A stretch of DNA of 64,000 nt from Ralstonia sp. NFACC01. Lineage in GTDB: Bacteria; Pseudomonadota; Gammaproteobacteria; Burkholderiales; Burkholderiaceae. Location of the stretch: NCBI RefSeq assembly GCF_900115545.1, contig NZ_FOWV01000008.1, forward strand, positions 62,001 to 126,000. The letters are read 5' to 3'. The translations under genes and the position numbers were made by a program. Shown piece by piece: positions 16,477 through 25,625 of this stretch (positions are counted from its first letter, which is position 1; each line of letters opens with the position of its first letter). The notes below the pieces were generated by a model that did no database searches, was not told the origin of the DNA, and saw only the letters and a list, made by a program, of their open reading frames with translations.

Positions 16477-18423
16477 ATGAGCCCCACTGCAACCGACCCA
16501 GCCGACCGCCCCCGCATCTGGGCCTGCGGCATCAGCCGCCTGAGCGATCTCTTCCTCGACATTGCTGCCGAGTACAACGACCGCGCCGAGCTGCGCGTCA
16601 TCACGCGCGGCTTTGAAGACATCGTGCGCGAGATCGAGGCCGCAGGCACCGAGCGACCCGACGTGGTAGTGGCGGGCGGGTCCAACGGCGCGTATCTCAA
16701 ACCGCGCTTGTCGCTGCCCGTGGTCGTCATCAATCCGACGGGTTTTGACGTGATGCACGCGCTGGCCCGCGCCCGGCGCGATGCGGAATCGGTGGCGCTC
16801 GTCACCCACGGCGACACGCCCGAGGAAGTGCGCCGCTTTGTCGCCGCCTATGGCATGGATGTGGTGTTTGCTTCGTACACCTCGCGCCAGGGCGCGGAGA
16901 GCTGCGTGCTGGACCTGCGCGACCGTGGCGTTGGCGTGGTGGTCGGCCCCGGCCTGGTGACGGACCTGGCAACGCAGGCGGGCATGAACGCCGTGTTCCT
17001 GTATTCGCGTGACTCCGTGCGTGCCGCGTTCGATACCGCGCTGGAAGTCGTGCAGGCCACGCGCCGCGAAACGCTGCGCCGCCAGCGGCTGGACAACCTG
17101 CTGCAGCATTTGCGTGACGGTGTGGTCGCGCTGGATGCGCAGGGCCGCGTGGAGGCCATCAACCAGCGGCTGGCCACGGCGTTGGGCATCGAGGCCAAGC
17201 AGGCCATCGGGCAACCGCTGCTCAGCATCGCCCCCAACCTGCTGGGCCTGCTGCCCGATAGTGATGGCGACACGCTGGGCACGGTGCGGGGCGTGAACTA
17301 CGTCATCCACCGCGGTCCTCTGGCGAGCGCCGGCGCGGGCGCCGCCGAAGGCACGGTCTTCACCTTCCAGGAATCCCGCGCGGTGGAGCGGCTGGACCGC
17401 ACGTTGCGCTCACGCCAGCGCCCGCAGCAGTTCAGCGCGCGCTACCGGCTGGAAGACCTCGTGGGCGAGTCGCTGCCGATGGAGCGCGTGCGCACGCTGG
17501 TGCGTCGCTATGCCAAATCGGACGCCACCGTGCTCGTGTTGGGCGAATCCGGCACGGGCAAGGAGATGGTCGCGCAGGGCATGCATCAGCTCAGCGCGCG
17601 GCGCGATTTTCCATTTGTCGCCATCAACTGCGGCGCATTTCCCGAGGCGCTGCTGGAGAGTGAACTGTTCGGCTACGAGGAGGGCGCTTTCACGGGCGCG
17701 CGCAAGGGCGGCAAGACCGGGCTGATTGAAGCCGCGCACCGCGGCACGCTGTTCCTCGATGAAATCGGCGAGATGCCGCTGCCGCTGCAAAGCCGCTTGC
17801 TGCGCGTGCTGCAGGAGCGCGAGGTGGTGCGACTGGGCTCCACGGAGCCCACACGCGTCGACATCCGCGTGATGGCCGCCACGCACCGCGCGCTGACGGA
17901 CGCGGTAGAGGCCGGCACTTTCCGCGCAGACCTTTACTACCGACTCAACATCCTCAGCATTGCGCTGCCCCCGCTGCGCGAACGGCCTGACGATGTGATG
18001 CCCCTGGCCGCTGAACTGCTCGTGCAAGCCGCGCGCCGCGAACCGCGCCTGCTGCTGCGCATTGCTGATACCGAGGAGGCAGCCCGCGTGCTGGCCGGCG
18101 TTGCCGAGCCGCTGCGGCGCTACGCCTGGGCCGGCAACGTGCGCGAATTGCAGAGCGTGGTCGAACGGATCGCCGTGGAGCTGGCATACACCGAAGACGC
18201 CAGCGCCGTCACACACGACGTGTTGCGGCTGATTGCGCCGGAAGTGTTTTCCCACGCCACGCCAGGCAAGCCGGCGGCATTGACGCTGCGCGAGCGCAGC
18301 CGGGGCGTGGAAGCCGAAGAGATACGCGTGGCGCTGGCGGCCCACGGCGGCGATCGCGACGCCGTATGTGCAGCATTGGGCATCAGCAAGACGACGTTGT
18401 GGCGGCGGTTGCAGATGGGGTAG
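16477..18423 (+). CDS. prpR: Propionate catabolism operon regulator PrpR (sigma-54 activator)
   Basis: A 648-residue enhancer-binding protein. Residues 1-190 are the PrpR_N sensor domain ([14 protein letters not shown] block), likely binding 2-methylcitrate. A PAS-like linker follows, then the AAA+ domain with Walker A GESGTGKE (about residue 360), intact GAFTGA loop, and Walker [10 protein letters not shown]. The C-terminus is a Fis-type helix-turn-helix ([20 protein letters not shown]). The ATG at 16477 is chosen because it leaves the same short lead to the first strand as E. coli PrpR; 16441 is an in-frame alternative. It is divergent from prpB, whose promoter it should activate. Confidence 0.93.
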   Translation: MSPTATDPADRPRIWACGISRLSDLFLDIAAEYNDRAELRVITRGFEDIVREIEAAGTERPDVVVAGGSNGAYLKPRLSLPVVVINPTGFDVMHALARARRDAESVALVTHGDTPEEVRRFVAAYGMDVVFASYTSRQGAESCVLDLRDRGVGVVVGPGLVTDLATQAGMNAVFLYSRDSVRAAFDTALEVVQATRRETLRRQRLDNLLQHLRDGVVALDAQGRVEAINQRLATALGIEAKQAIGQPLLSIAPNLLGLLPDSDGDTLGTVRGVNYVIHRGPLASAGAGAAEGTVFTFQESRAVERLDRTLRSRQRPQQFSARYRLEDLVGESLPMERVRTLVRRYAKSDATVLVLGESGTGKEMVAQGMHQLSARRDFPFVAINCGAFPEALLESELFGYEEGAFTGARKGGKTGLIEAAHRGTLFLDEIGEMPLPLQSRLLRVLQEREVVRLGSTEPTRVDIRVMAATHRALTDAVEAGTFRADLYYRLNILSIALPPLRERPDDVMPLAAELLVQAARREPRLLLRIADTEEAARVLAGVAEPLRRYAWAGNVRELQSVVERIAVELAYTEDASAVTHDVLRLIAPEVFSHATPGKPAALTLRERSRGVEAEEIRVALAAHGGDRDAVCAALGISKTTLWRRLQMG

Positions 18424-18536
18424 ATCAAAAATGTCCGGGGTGGGTGGTTGCGGTCGACTGGCGCCCTGACTATCGTGCAATGCTCCATCGGGCCTCACCG
18501 CGCGCCGACCAGCGCGCTACCAAGAAAGTCAACACC

Positions 18537-19232
18537 ATGGCACAACAAAGCCGCCCCCACATCATCCTCGCCAGCCTGACGCTTGCTGGCGGGTCGCGCT
18601 ATCCGTCGGCTCTGGGCCATCTGCTCCGGACGGCCGCTGTTGCGGCGTATCTGGCAAACGTTTTGGAGCTCGACGACGTCGAGCAGCGGCACATCTACCT
18701 TGTGGCTCCCGTGCACGACATCGGCAAGTTGGGCATTCCGGATGACGTGCTGCTCAAGCCCGCATCCCTGACCGATGCAGAGCACGAGATCATGCAACGG
18801 CACTCGGACATCGGTGCCGACCTGCTTGCCGGAACGCCCGACCCGATCCTGCAAATGGCGGCGAGCGTTGCGCGCCATCATCACGAGCACTTTGACGGCA
18901 GCGGGTATCCCGCCGGCCTTGCGGGCGAAGATGTCCCGCTTGCCGCCCGCATCGTGGCCATCGCAGATGCGTTCGACGCCATGCTGGAGCCGCGCGTCTA
19001 CCGCCGAGCGATGCCGGAAGACGATGCACTCGATGCGCTGGCAGACCGGAGCGGCCAGTACTTTGACCCGACGCTGGTGGAGCGCTTTCTGAACAAGGTG
19101 CCAGAGGTTCGACGCGTTCGTGCTGCTGCAGAAGGCCTGATACGGCGGTACGGCGACGTGTCGGGCGTCATCCGGTTCTACGGCGCACGAGATAAATCCC
19201 CTGCATTCCTGAGGCATATCCAGACGCTTTGA
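18537..19232 (+). CDS. HD-GYP domain protein (c-di-GMP phosphodiesterase-like)
   Basis: A 231-residue stand-alone HD-GYP domain with no receiver domain. Motifs: VHDIGKLGIPD (HD pair with Lys, about residues 58-68), HHHEHFDGSGYP (HHExxDGxGYP signature, about 118-129), and IVAIADAFDAM. These residues coordinate metals in enzymes that hydrolyse cyclic di-GMP. The C-terminal 40 residues are basic and specific to this protein. The GGDEF gene downstream makes an opposing enzyme. The start at 18537 is chosen because homology-like sequence begins right after; 18481 is another ATG but reads into a poor sequence. Confidence 0.85.
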   Translation: MAQQSRPHIILASLTLAGGSRYPSALGHLLRTAAVAAYLANVLELDDVEQRHIYLVAPVHDIGKLGIPDDVLLKPASLTDAEHEIMQRHSDIGADLLAGTPDPILQMAASVARHHHEHFDGSGYPAGLAGEDVPLAARIVAIADAFDAMLEPRVYRRAMPEDDALDALADRSGQYFDPTLVERFLNKVPEVRRVRAAAEGLIRRYGDVSGVIRFYGARDKSPAFLRHIQTL

Positions 19233-19471
19233 TGGCGGCGCGCGACGCAGGGCATCATTGCTGGCGGCGCGCGCCGGGGCGGGGAAACGCCGTGCGCGGC
19301 GATCCTGCCAAACGGGGTCACGCTCTTCGCGTAGATGCTTGCCGCGACACCCAATTTGGCGAGCTTTAGCCGTGCAGCGCAAAGCCCACATAACCCTTTG
19401 GACGGCTTTTCGGTCGGGCCGGAACCGTGGAGAATCGCGCTCCAACCCTGCTCGCCAACCTGTAGTTCGGA

Positions 19472-20818
19472 ATGACAGAAAACAATCCCTCGGAGACTGC
19501 CCGGCATGCCCTCAGGCTGCTGGCCTCACGCAGGTTGGCGCCCACGCCAGACAACTTTGCCTCGATCTATTACGAGATCGCTGGCAGCAAGCCAAACGGA
19601 GACGCTTCAGACGCCGAACGGATGGCGCTGGTACGGGAGTTGTGCGAACAGCTCGCGCGCACGGTGGAATGCTGCCTTCCGGTGCTCGGTGAAGACGATG
19701 CCAGCATCGGCCCCGCCGCCTGGGCGCTGATCCGGGCCTGTCGCTCCGAATTCGAAAGCCTTGCCAACCTGACCGCCAAGCTCTCGACGTTCAACCACCG
19801 GCTGTCGCTCGCGGCCGAAGACCAGAGCGAGATCCGCCGGGCGTTGCTGGGCCTGCTGCAACTGGTGTTCGAGAACATCGGCGAGCTGTCATTGGACGAC
19901 CGCTGGCTGCGCGGCCAGATCGAAGCCCTGATGAAAGCCAGCGAAGCCCCCGTGAGCCTGCGCCGGCTGGATGACCTGCGGCGCCGCCTCATGGAGGTGA
20001 TCCAGAAGCAAAGCTCGCTGAAGTCGAAATCGATCGAAGCCCAGGAAGAGATGAAGCGACTGCTGGCCGCCTTCATGGAGCGCCTGTCGGCCGCCGCCGA
20101 AACCTCGGGCGAGCACCACCGCCAGATGGAAGCCTGCGCCAAGAAGATCGAATCGGCCAACAGCATCGCAGAGATCGCGCCGGCCATTCAGGATGCGCTG
20201 TCGGCCACCCGCTGGATGTCGGTGGAGTCGGCTCGCAATCGCGATGTGCTGTCGGCGATGAAGGTCAAGGCCGAAGAGGCCGCCGCCGAGGTGGCGCAAC
20301 TGCGCAAGGCGCTCGACATGGCATCGGCTTCAGCGCGCCACGACCTGCTGACCGGCGCGCTCAACCGCAAAGGTCTGGAAGAGGCGCTGGAGCGCGAAGT
20401 TGCCCGGGCCGCGCGCCAGAACACCACACTCTCCATTGCGTTTCTCGACATCGACGACTTCAAGTCGATCAACGACACGCACGGCCACAGCTTTGGCGAC
20501 GATGCGCTGTCGCACCTGGCCCAGGTGGCCCGCGAGTCGATGCGCCCGCAAGACACGCTCGCCCGCTTTGGCGGCGAGGAGTTCGTGATCCTGATGCCGG
20601 ACACGCCGCTGGAAGAGGGCGTGCAGACCATCGTCCGTCTGCAGCGGGCGCTCACGCAGCGCTTCTTTGCGGCGGGTGACACGCGGCTGTTCATCACCTT
20701 CTCTGCCGGCGTGGCGGAAGTCGGCAAGGACGAACCACCCATGGCGGCCATCCACCGCGCCGACCGCGGCATGTATCAGGCCAAGCGCGCCGGCAAGAAC
20801 AAGGTGGTCAGCACCTGA
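19472..20818 (+). CDS. GGDEF diguanylate cyclase
   Basis: A 448-residue cytoplasmic protein. Residues 1-270 are helical with heptad-like stretches and probably form a sensory or dimerising domain. The GGDEF domain spans about 285-445: FLDIDDFKSINDTHGH binds metal and substrate, and the active site is GGEEF. An RxxD inhibitory I-site (RPQD) lies exactly five residues before GGEEF, so product inhibition is expected. Both signs point to an active cyclase making cyclic di-GMP, which drives biofilm and motility choices. No membrane segment is seen. Confidence 0.9.
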   Translation: MTENNPSETARHALRLLASRRLAPTPDNFASIYYEIAGSKPNGDASDAERMALVRELCEQLARTVECCLPVLGEDDASIGPAAWALIRACRSEFESLANLTAKLSTFNHRLSLAAEDQSEIRRALLGLLQLVFENIGELSLDDRWLRGQIEALMKASEAPVSLRRLDDLRRRLMEVIQKQSSLKSKSIEAQEEMKRLLAAFMERLSAAAETSGEHHRQMEACAKKIESANSIAEIAPAIQDALSATRWMSVESARNRDVLSAMKVKAEEAAAEVAQLRKALDMASASARHDLLTGALNRKGLEEALEREVARAARQNTTLSIAFLDIDDFKSINDTHGHSFGDDALSHLAQVARESMRPQDTLARFGGEEFVILMPDTPLEEGVQTIVRLQRALTQRFFAAGDTRLFITFSAGVAEVGKDEPPMAAIHRADRGMYQAKRAGKNKVVST

Positions 20819-20840
20819 GGCACGCTAAAAAACGCTGTGA

Positions 20841-21410
20841 TTACTCCAGCAGCGACAACGCATCTGCCAGCGAAAGCACTGTCGTGCGCGATTCAAACGC
20901 CGTCGCAAAAAGACGGTCATGCACGATCGGATCCGGGTCGTAGCAGCAATCCTTCACGGTGAACAGGCGGTAGTCCGCATCGCTCGCGTGAGCAATGGAC
21001 GACAGCATCACGCCCGTCGACGCAACGCCCACCATGATCAAGGTATCAATGCCCCTGGCGGATAACCGCACCTGCAGATCGGTGCCGTAGAACACGCTGG
21101 CGCGGTGCGCGATGATGACCGGCTCATCAGGCTGCCGGCCGAGTTCCGGCGAGATGCGATCTTCAACGAACAGCCCCAGTTGCTTGACGCCTTGCCCGTT
21201 CTTGTTCAACGGGCTGACTTCCGGATAGCCGGGGCTGAAGTGGAACTTCGCAAAATAGACGCTGACGCCCTTGGCTCGCGCAGCGTCGCACAGCGTGCGG
21301 GTGTTGGAGAGCAGCGTGGGCGCGACCGATGGAAACAACGCCATGATGTCGGTCTGGTAGTGCATGACCAACAACGCCGTTTGCTTGGGGACAAGCGCGA
21401 ATGTCGACAT
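20841..21410 (-). CDS. Isochorismatase-family protein lacking the usual catalytic Cys
   Basis: A 189-residue alpha/beta hydrolase-like protein of the isochorismatase/nicotinamidase family. The family start (ALLVMHYQTDIMALF, with the first catalytic Asp) and the SVFYGTDLQVRL block are present. At the position of the nucleophilic Cys, usually in a GvaTxxCVl context, the sequence is GVASTGVML, so no Cys is there. The Lys of the triad also seems to be replaced by His/Arg near AHRASVF. This may be a non-canonical hydrolase subgroup or a binding protein. It stands alone, convergent to the GGDEF gene. Confidence 0.8.
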   Translation of the reverse strand: MSTFALVPKQTALLVMHYQTDIMALFPSVAPTLLSNTRTLCDAARAKGVSVYFAKFHFSPGYPEVSPLNKNGQGVKQLGLFVEDRISPELGRQPDEPVIIAHRASVFYGTDLQVRLSARGIDTLIMVGVASTGVMLSSIAHASDADYRLFTVKDCCYDPDPIVHDRLFATAFESRTTVLSLADALSLLE

Positions 21411-21731
21411 AGGGCTACACGATCAGGGACGGGATGGCGGTCGACTCTATCATGCGCACCTGTGTCAATTGGGCACAGCCGAGCGTGCCTCCCATTGCTG
21501 CCCGCCAGCCGCAGCGCTACATTACGACCTTGTCGAAAAAGGCAGACTTGGTTTGGTAAGCCCAAGTCCTTCCCTGCACTTGCATTGCGCGCAGCGGAAG
21601 CTCTGGCCGTGCCGCGTGCACTAGTCCCCCGACGAACATCGGACGCCATTCCGGCGCCATTGTTCGTCCGTGCGGTTCTAGATGGAGACACGACGAGCCG
21701 CTCCGGTCGAACGACCACACAGGAGTAGTTC
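21411..21731. other. Intergenic region between divergent genes
   Basis: 321 bases between the isochorismatase-like gene and the flavin monooxygenase. Only short frames without protein-like composition were seen. The promoters of both genes should lie here; no clear operator was recognised. Confidence 0.4.
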
Positions 21732-23276
21732 ATGCACGACGCAACTGTCTACGACGTTGTCATTGCCGGTGCCGGCCCGGTTGGTTTGTTCCTCGCCTGC
21801 GAGCTGCGCCTCGCCCGTCTCTCGGTGCTGGTGCTTGAGCAAGCCGAAACCCCGCACTCACCCTTGAAGCAGCTCCCGTTCGGGATGCGCGGGCTGGCAT
21901 CTCCCTCCATCGAAGCGTTCTACCGTCGCGGTTTGCTGGCCGACATTGCGGCGCAGCCTCGCGCGCAAGATGCGCATAGCCGCCGCAACGCGTCGACCGC
22001 GCATTGGATGCAACACCAGCGCCGCCCAGGCGGCCACTTTGCGGGCATCCAGTTTTTCCACGACAAGATCGATATCGATAGCGCGCGCTGGCCGTATCGC
22101 TTACCAAGTCCGGCCGACACCCATATGGCCAGCGACATGGCACACATCGAATCCGTGCTGGCCGCGCGCGCCAACGCAATGGGCGCAGAGATCCGGCGTG
22201 GCGCCGGTGTGACCGGCTTCGAGCAGACCGGCGACGCTGTGACCATCCATGCGGGCGGTGAGACCTGCCGTGCACGCTGGCTGGTCGGATGCGATGGCGG
22301 CCGCAGCACGGTACGCAAAGCGGGTGGTTTCGAATTTGCCGGCACGGACCCGGAGTTCACCGGTTATTCCGCTGAAGTTGAACTGGCAGCGCCGCATACG
22401 CTCGCACCCGGCCGTCACTACACGCCGACCGGCATGTTCACTTACCAACCGCCCGGCACCATCGCCATGGTCGACTTTGATGGCGGCGCGTTTCATCGCA
22501 CGCAGCCGGTCACGCTGGAACACGTGCAAGCGGTGTTACGGCGGGTTTCCGGCGCGGATGTCACCGTCGCGGCGCTCAAGCTTGTGACCACCTGGACGGA
22601 CCGCGCGTTTCAAGCGGCCAGCTACCGCAACGGGCGCGTGCTGCTCGCTGGCGATGCAGCGCACACGCATTCACCGCTGGGTGGCCAGGGGCTGAACCTC
22701 GGCCTGGGCGATGCCATGAATCTTGGGTGGAAGCTCGCCGCCACCATTCGTGGCGACGCGCCCGACGGCTTGCTCGACAGCTACACGCTGGAACGGCACC
22801 CCGTGGGCGCGCAGATTCTCGATTGGTCGCGCGCGCAGGTTGCGCTCATGCGGCCAAGCCCCAGCACGCGCGCGCTCGCAGCGATCATCCGAGACCTGAT
22901 CGAGACGCGCGACGGGGCGACCTATTTTGCAAGCCGCGTCTGGGGTCTCTCGCTGCGTTATGACCTGGGCGACGGCCACCCGCTGGCTGGCCGCAGCGCG
23001 CCCGACTTTGCGCTGGCCGACGGCACCCGCCTTGGCGAGCGCCTGCGCAATGGCAGAGGCCTGTTGCTGGACTTTACCGCAGGCGCGTCGCTGCAAACGC
23101 TGGCAGACGGGTGGAATGATCGCCTCGTCTATGTCGCTGGCGACGCAACCGACGCGCAGGGCCTGAGCGCTGTGCTGGTGCGACCAGACGGCATCGTCGC
23201 GTGGGCGGCCGAGGGAGCAGTGAGCCAGGCGGAGTTGGCTCAAGCCGCCATGCGCTGGTTTGGCGAGCCTGTCTGA
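21732..23276 (+). CDS. FAD-dependent aromatic monooxygenase (PheA/TfdB group)
   Basis: A 514-residue class A flavoprotein hydroxylase. The FAD-binding GxGxxG is GAGPVG at residues 13-18, the DG motif is GCDGGRSTVRKAGG near 192-205, and the second FAD motif is GDAAHTHSPLGGQGLNLGLG near 307-326. The C-terminal 110 residues resemble the thioredoxin-like tail of phenol hydroxylases. It should hydroxylate an aromatic or polyketide-type substrate using NAD(P)H and oxygen; the substrate is unknown. CAGGAG lies a few bases before the ATG. Confidence 0.88.
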   Translation: MHDATVYDVVIAGAGPVGLFLACELRLARLSVLVLEQAETPHSPLKQLPFGMRGLASPSIEAFYRRGLLADIAAQPRAQDAHSRRNASTAHWMQHQRRPGGHFAGIQFFHDKIDIDSARWPYRLPSPADTHMASDMAHIESVLAARANAMGAEIRRGAGVTGFEQTGDAVTIHAGGETCRARWLVGCDGGRSTVRKAGGFEFAGTDPEFTGYSAEVELAAPHTLAPGRHYTPTGMFTYQPPGTIAMVDFDGGAFHRTQPVTLEHVQAVLRRVSGADVTVAALKLVTTWTDRAFQAASYRNGRVLLAGDAAHTHSPLGGQGLNLGLGDAMNLGWKLAATIRGDAPDGLLDSYTLERHPVGAQILDWSRAQVALMRPSPSTRALAAIIRDLIETRDGATYFASRVWGLSLRYDLGDGHPLAGRSAPDFALADGTRLGERLRNGRGLLLDFTAGASLQTLADGWNDRLVYVAGDATDAQGLSAVLVRPDGIVAWAAEGAVSQAELAQAAMRWFGEPV

Positions 23277-23433
23277 CCATGCATCATGAAACACCCAGAT
23301 TCAATTCAAAATGATGCGGTGCTTTTAGCCTTTTAATTCAAAGTTTCGACATCAGAATCTCGTAAGAATCGTAAGAAAACGCTTTAAAAACAGGCTGAAT
23401 AAGGTGTTCGCAAGGGAAAAGCAACACGCAGGT

Positions 23434-23460
23434 TAAAGACGAAAACATCATGGTCGATGA
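23434..23460 (+). promoter_or_regulatory. FliA (sigma-28)-like flagellar promoter
   Basis: TAAA at 23434-23437, exactly 15 bases, then GTCGATGA at 23453-23460, matching six of eight bases of the sigma-28 -10 element GCCGATAA. It lies about 100 bases upstream of flgE and points at it. Confidence 0.65.
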
Positions 23461-23566
23461 GCGGATGGCGATGCCGTGAGGTCGACTCCGAAGTCTTTAA
23501 CGCAAGCAGGCCGTTTCAACTGGCTGGCCCGCAGAACGGCGGTACAACTTTCCAAGCGAGAACATC

Positions 23567-24778
23567 ATGGGATTCCAACAAGGGCTGAGCGGCCTGAATG
23601 CCGCGTCCAAATCGCTAGACACCATCGGCAGCAACATCGCCAATGCCAACACCGTCGGCTACAAGAAAGCGACCACCGTGTTTGGCGACGTGTATGCACG
23701 CTCGCTGGTGGGCGCGTCGGACAACCAGATCGGGCAGGGCGTGAACGTGACCCGCGTGTCGCAGTCTTTCACCCAGGGCAATGTCACGCGGACGGGCAAT
23801 CCGCTGGACATCGCTATTAATGGCACGGGGTTTTACCGCATGGTGGACCCGAGCAGCGGGCAGGTTTCATTCACGCGCAACGGCCAGTTTCATACCGACA
23901 AGAACGGCTACATCGTTTCCGCCACGGGCCAGAACCTGACCGGCTACGGCGTGGATGCAACGGGCAAGGTCAACACGGCTGCGCTGGTCAACCTGCAGAT
24001 TCCCGTGAACGATCTGGCGCCGCTGGCCACCACCAGCACCGTGTTTGGCGTCAATCTGGATGCGGGTGCCAAGGTGCCCGCCACCACGCCGTTCTCGGCC
24101 ACCAACTCGGCCACGTTCAGCCACTCGGTGTCGCAGCAGGTGTACGACGGCACGGGCAAAGCTCATACGCTCACCAATTACTACGTGCGCACCGCCACGG
24201 GGTGGGACGTTCACGCCATGGTGGATGGCGCGGCACCCACGGGCGGCAACCCGATCAGTACGCTCACCTTCAACGGCAGCGGGCAATTGACCTCCACGCC
24301 TGCCAAGGTCAACGTGGCGTTTGCCGGCATGAGCATCGGCAGTATCGACATGACTGGCACCACGCAATACGGCGGTGGCTATAACGACACTGCGCCGGGC
24401 GTCTCGCAGGATGGCTACGCCACCGGGCGCCTTGCCAGCTACGCCGTGGGCAACGATGGCACGGTGATGGCGCGTTACTCCAACGGCCGCACGGCCGTGC
24501 TGGGCCAGTTTGCGATGGCCAACTTCAAGGCCCCGGACGGCCTGCAGAACATCGGCGGTAACCAGTGGGTGGAGACGGTCGATTCGGGCGCGGCCAATCT
24601 CGGCACGCCGGGCATGGGGTCATTCGGCTTGTTGCAATCGCAATCTGCGGAGCAGTCGAACGTGGATCTGTCTGCCGAGCTGGTCAACATGATCGTTGCG
24701 CAACGCTCGTATCAGGCCAACGCACAGACCATCAAGACGCAGGACACGATCCTGCAGACGCTGGTCAGCCTGCGTTGA
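23567..24778 (+). CDS. flgE: Flagellar hook protein FlgE
   Basis: A 403-residue protein, the full FlgE length, exported through the flagellar type III apparatus to build the hook. The N-terminal rod-domain motif (LNAASKSLDTIGSNIANANT) and a C-terminal helix (SAELVNMIVAQRSYQANAQTI) that pack together in axial proteins are both present, with the variable hook domain between. No flgD hook-cap gene precedes it, and no flgF follows, unlike standard flg operons. A FliA-like promoter lies upstream. Confidence 0.92.
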   Translation: MGFQQGLSGLNAASKSLDTIGSNIANANTVGYKKATTVFGDVYARSLVGASDNQIGQGVNVTRVSQSFTQGNVTRTGNPLDIAINGTGFYRMVDPSSGQVSFTRNGQFHTDKNGYIVSATGQNLTGYGVDATGKVNTAALVNLQIPVNDLAPLATTSTVFGVNLDAGAKVPATTPFSATNSATFSHSVSQQVYDGTGKAHTLTNYYVRTATGWDVHAMVDGAAPTGGNPISTLTFNGSGQLTSTPAKVNVAFAGMSIGSIDMTGTTQYGGGYNDTAPGVSQDGYATGRLASYAVGNDGTVMARYSNGRTAVLGQFAMANFKAPDGLQNIGGNQWVETVDSGAANLGTPGMGSFGLLQSQSAEQSNVDLSAELVNMIVAQRSYQANAQTIKTQDTILQTLVSLR

Positions 24779-24818
24779 TCGCCCACGTTGCTGATTCTGA
24801 CTCTGACGAGGCCACCAA

Positions 24819-25604
24819 TTGATCCGCTCCCTGTGGATTTCCAAGACCGGGATGGACGCCCAGCAAACACAGCTGGACGTCGTGTCCAACAACCTGGCGA
24901 ACGTCAACACGACGGGCTTCAAGCGTTCGCGCGCCGTATTCGAAGACTTGCTGTATCAGAACGTGCGCGAGCCGGGTGCGCAGTCATCGCAGCAGACCAC
25001 GTTGCCCTCCGGTCTGCAGATCGGCACCGGCACGCGCATCGTCGCCACCGAGCGTCTGCACACGCAGGGCAACCTGACCAAAACCGGAAATTCCACCGAC
25101 GTGGCCATCAACGGCAACGGCTTCTTCCAGGTGCAGATGCCCGACGGCACGCTGGCCTATACGCGTGACGGCAGCTTCCAGATCAACGCGCAGGGGCAGC
25201 TTGTGACCTCCAGCGGCTACCCGGTCCAGCCGGCCGTGACGGTGCCGCAGAACGCCACCAGCCTGACCATCGGCAAGGACGGCGTTGTGACGGTCACTAC
25301 GCCGGGCACGGTCAACAACACGCAGGTGGGCACGTTCCAGCTGGCCAACTTCATCAACCCGGCCGGCCTGCGCAGCATGGGCGAAAACCTGTACGCCGAA
25401 ACCGAAGCGTCGGGCACGGCCAACCTGGCCAACCCGGGCTCGAACGGCGTGGGCGCGCTCAATCAGAACTACGTTGAAACGTCCAACGTGAACGTGGTGG
25501 AAGAAATGGTCAACATGATCCAGACGCAGCGCGCGTATGAGATCAACAGCAAGGCCGTGCAGACAGCCGACCGCATGCTGGAGAAGATTGCGCAACTCAA
25601 GTAA
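24819..25604 (+). CDS. flgG: Flagellar distal rod protein FlgG
   Basis: A 261-residue protein, the exact FlgG size, forming the distal rod that links basal body and hook. It starts with the highly conserved [14 protein letters not shown] and [16 protein letters not shown] blocks and ends with the typical [20 protein letters not shown] helix. The start codon is TTG at 24819; this is chosen because FlgG proteins begin IRSLW right after the initiator. It lies 40 bases after flgE and 21 before flgK, in one operon. No flgH or flgI ring genes follow. Confidence 0.93.
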   Translation: MIRSLWISKTGMDAQQTQLDVVSNNLANVNTTGFKRSRAVFEDLLYQNVREPGAQSSQQTTLPSGLQIGTGTRIVATERLHTQGNLTKTGNSTDVAINGNGFFQVQMPDGTLAYTRDGSFQINAQGQLVTSSGYPVQPAVTVPQNATSLTIGKDGVVTVTTPGTVNNTQVGTFQLANFINPAGLRSMGENLYAETEASGTANLANPGSNGVGALNQNYVETSNVNVVEEMVNMIQTQRAYEINSKAVQTADRMLEKIAQLK

Positions 25605-25625
25605 TGAGGTGATGCAGGTGCACAT

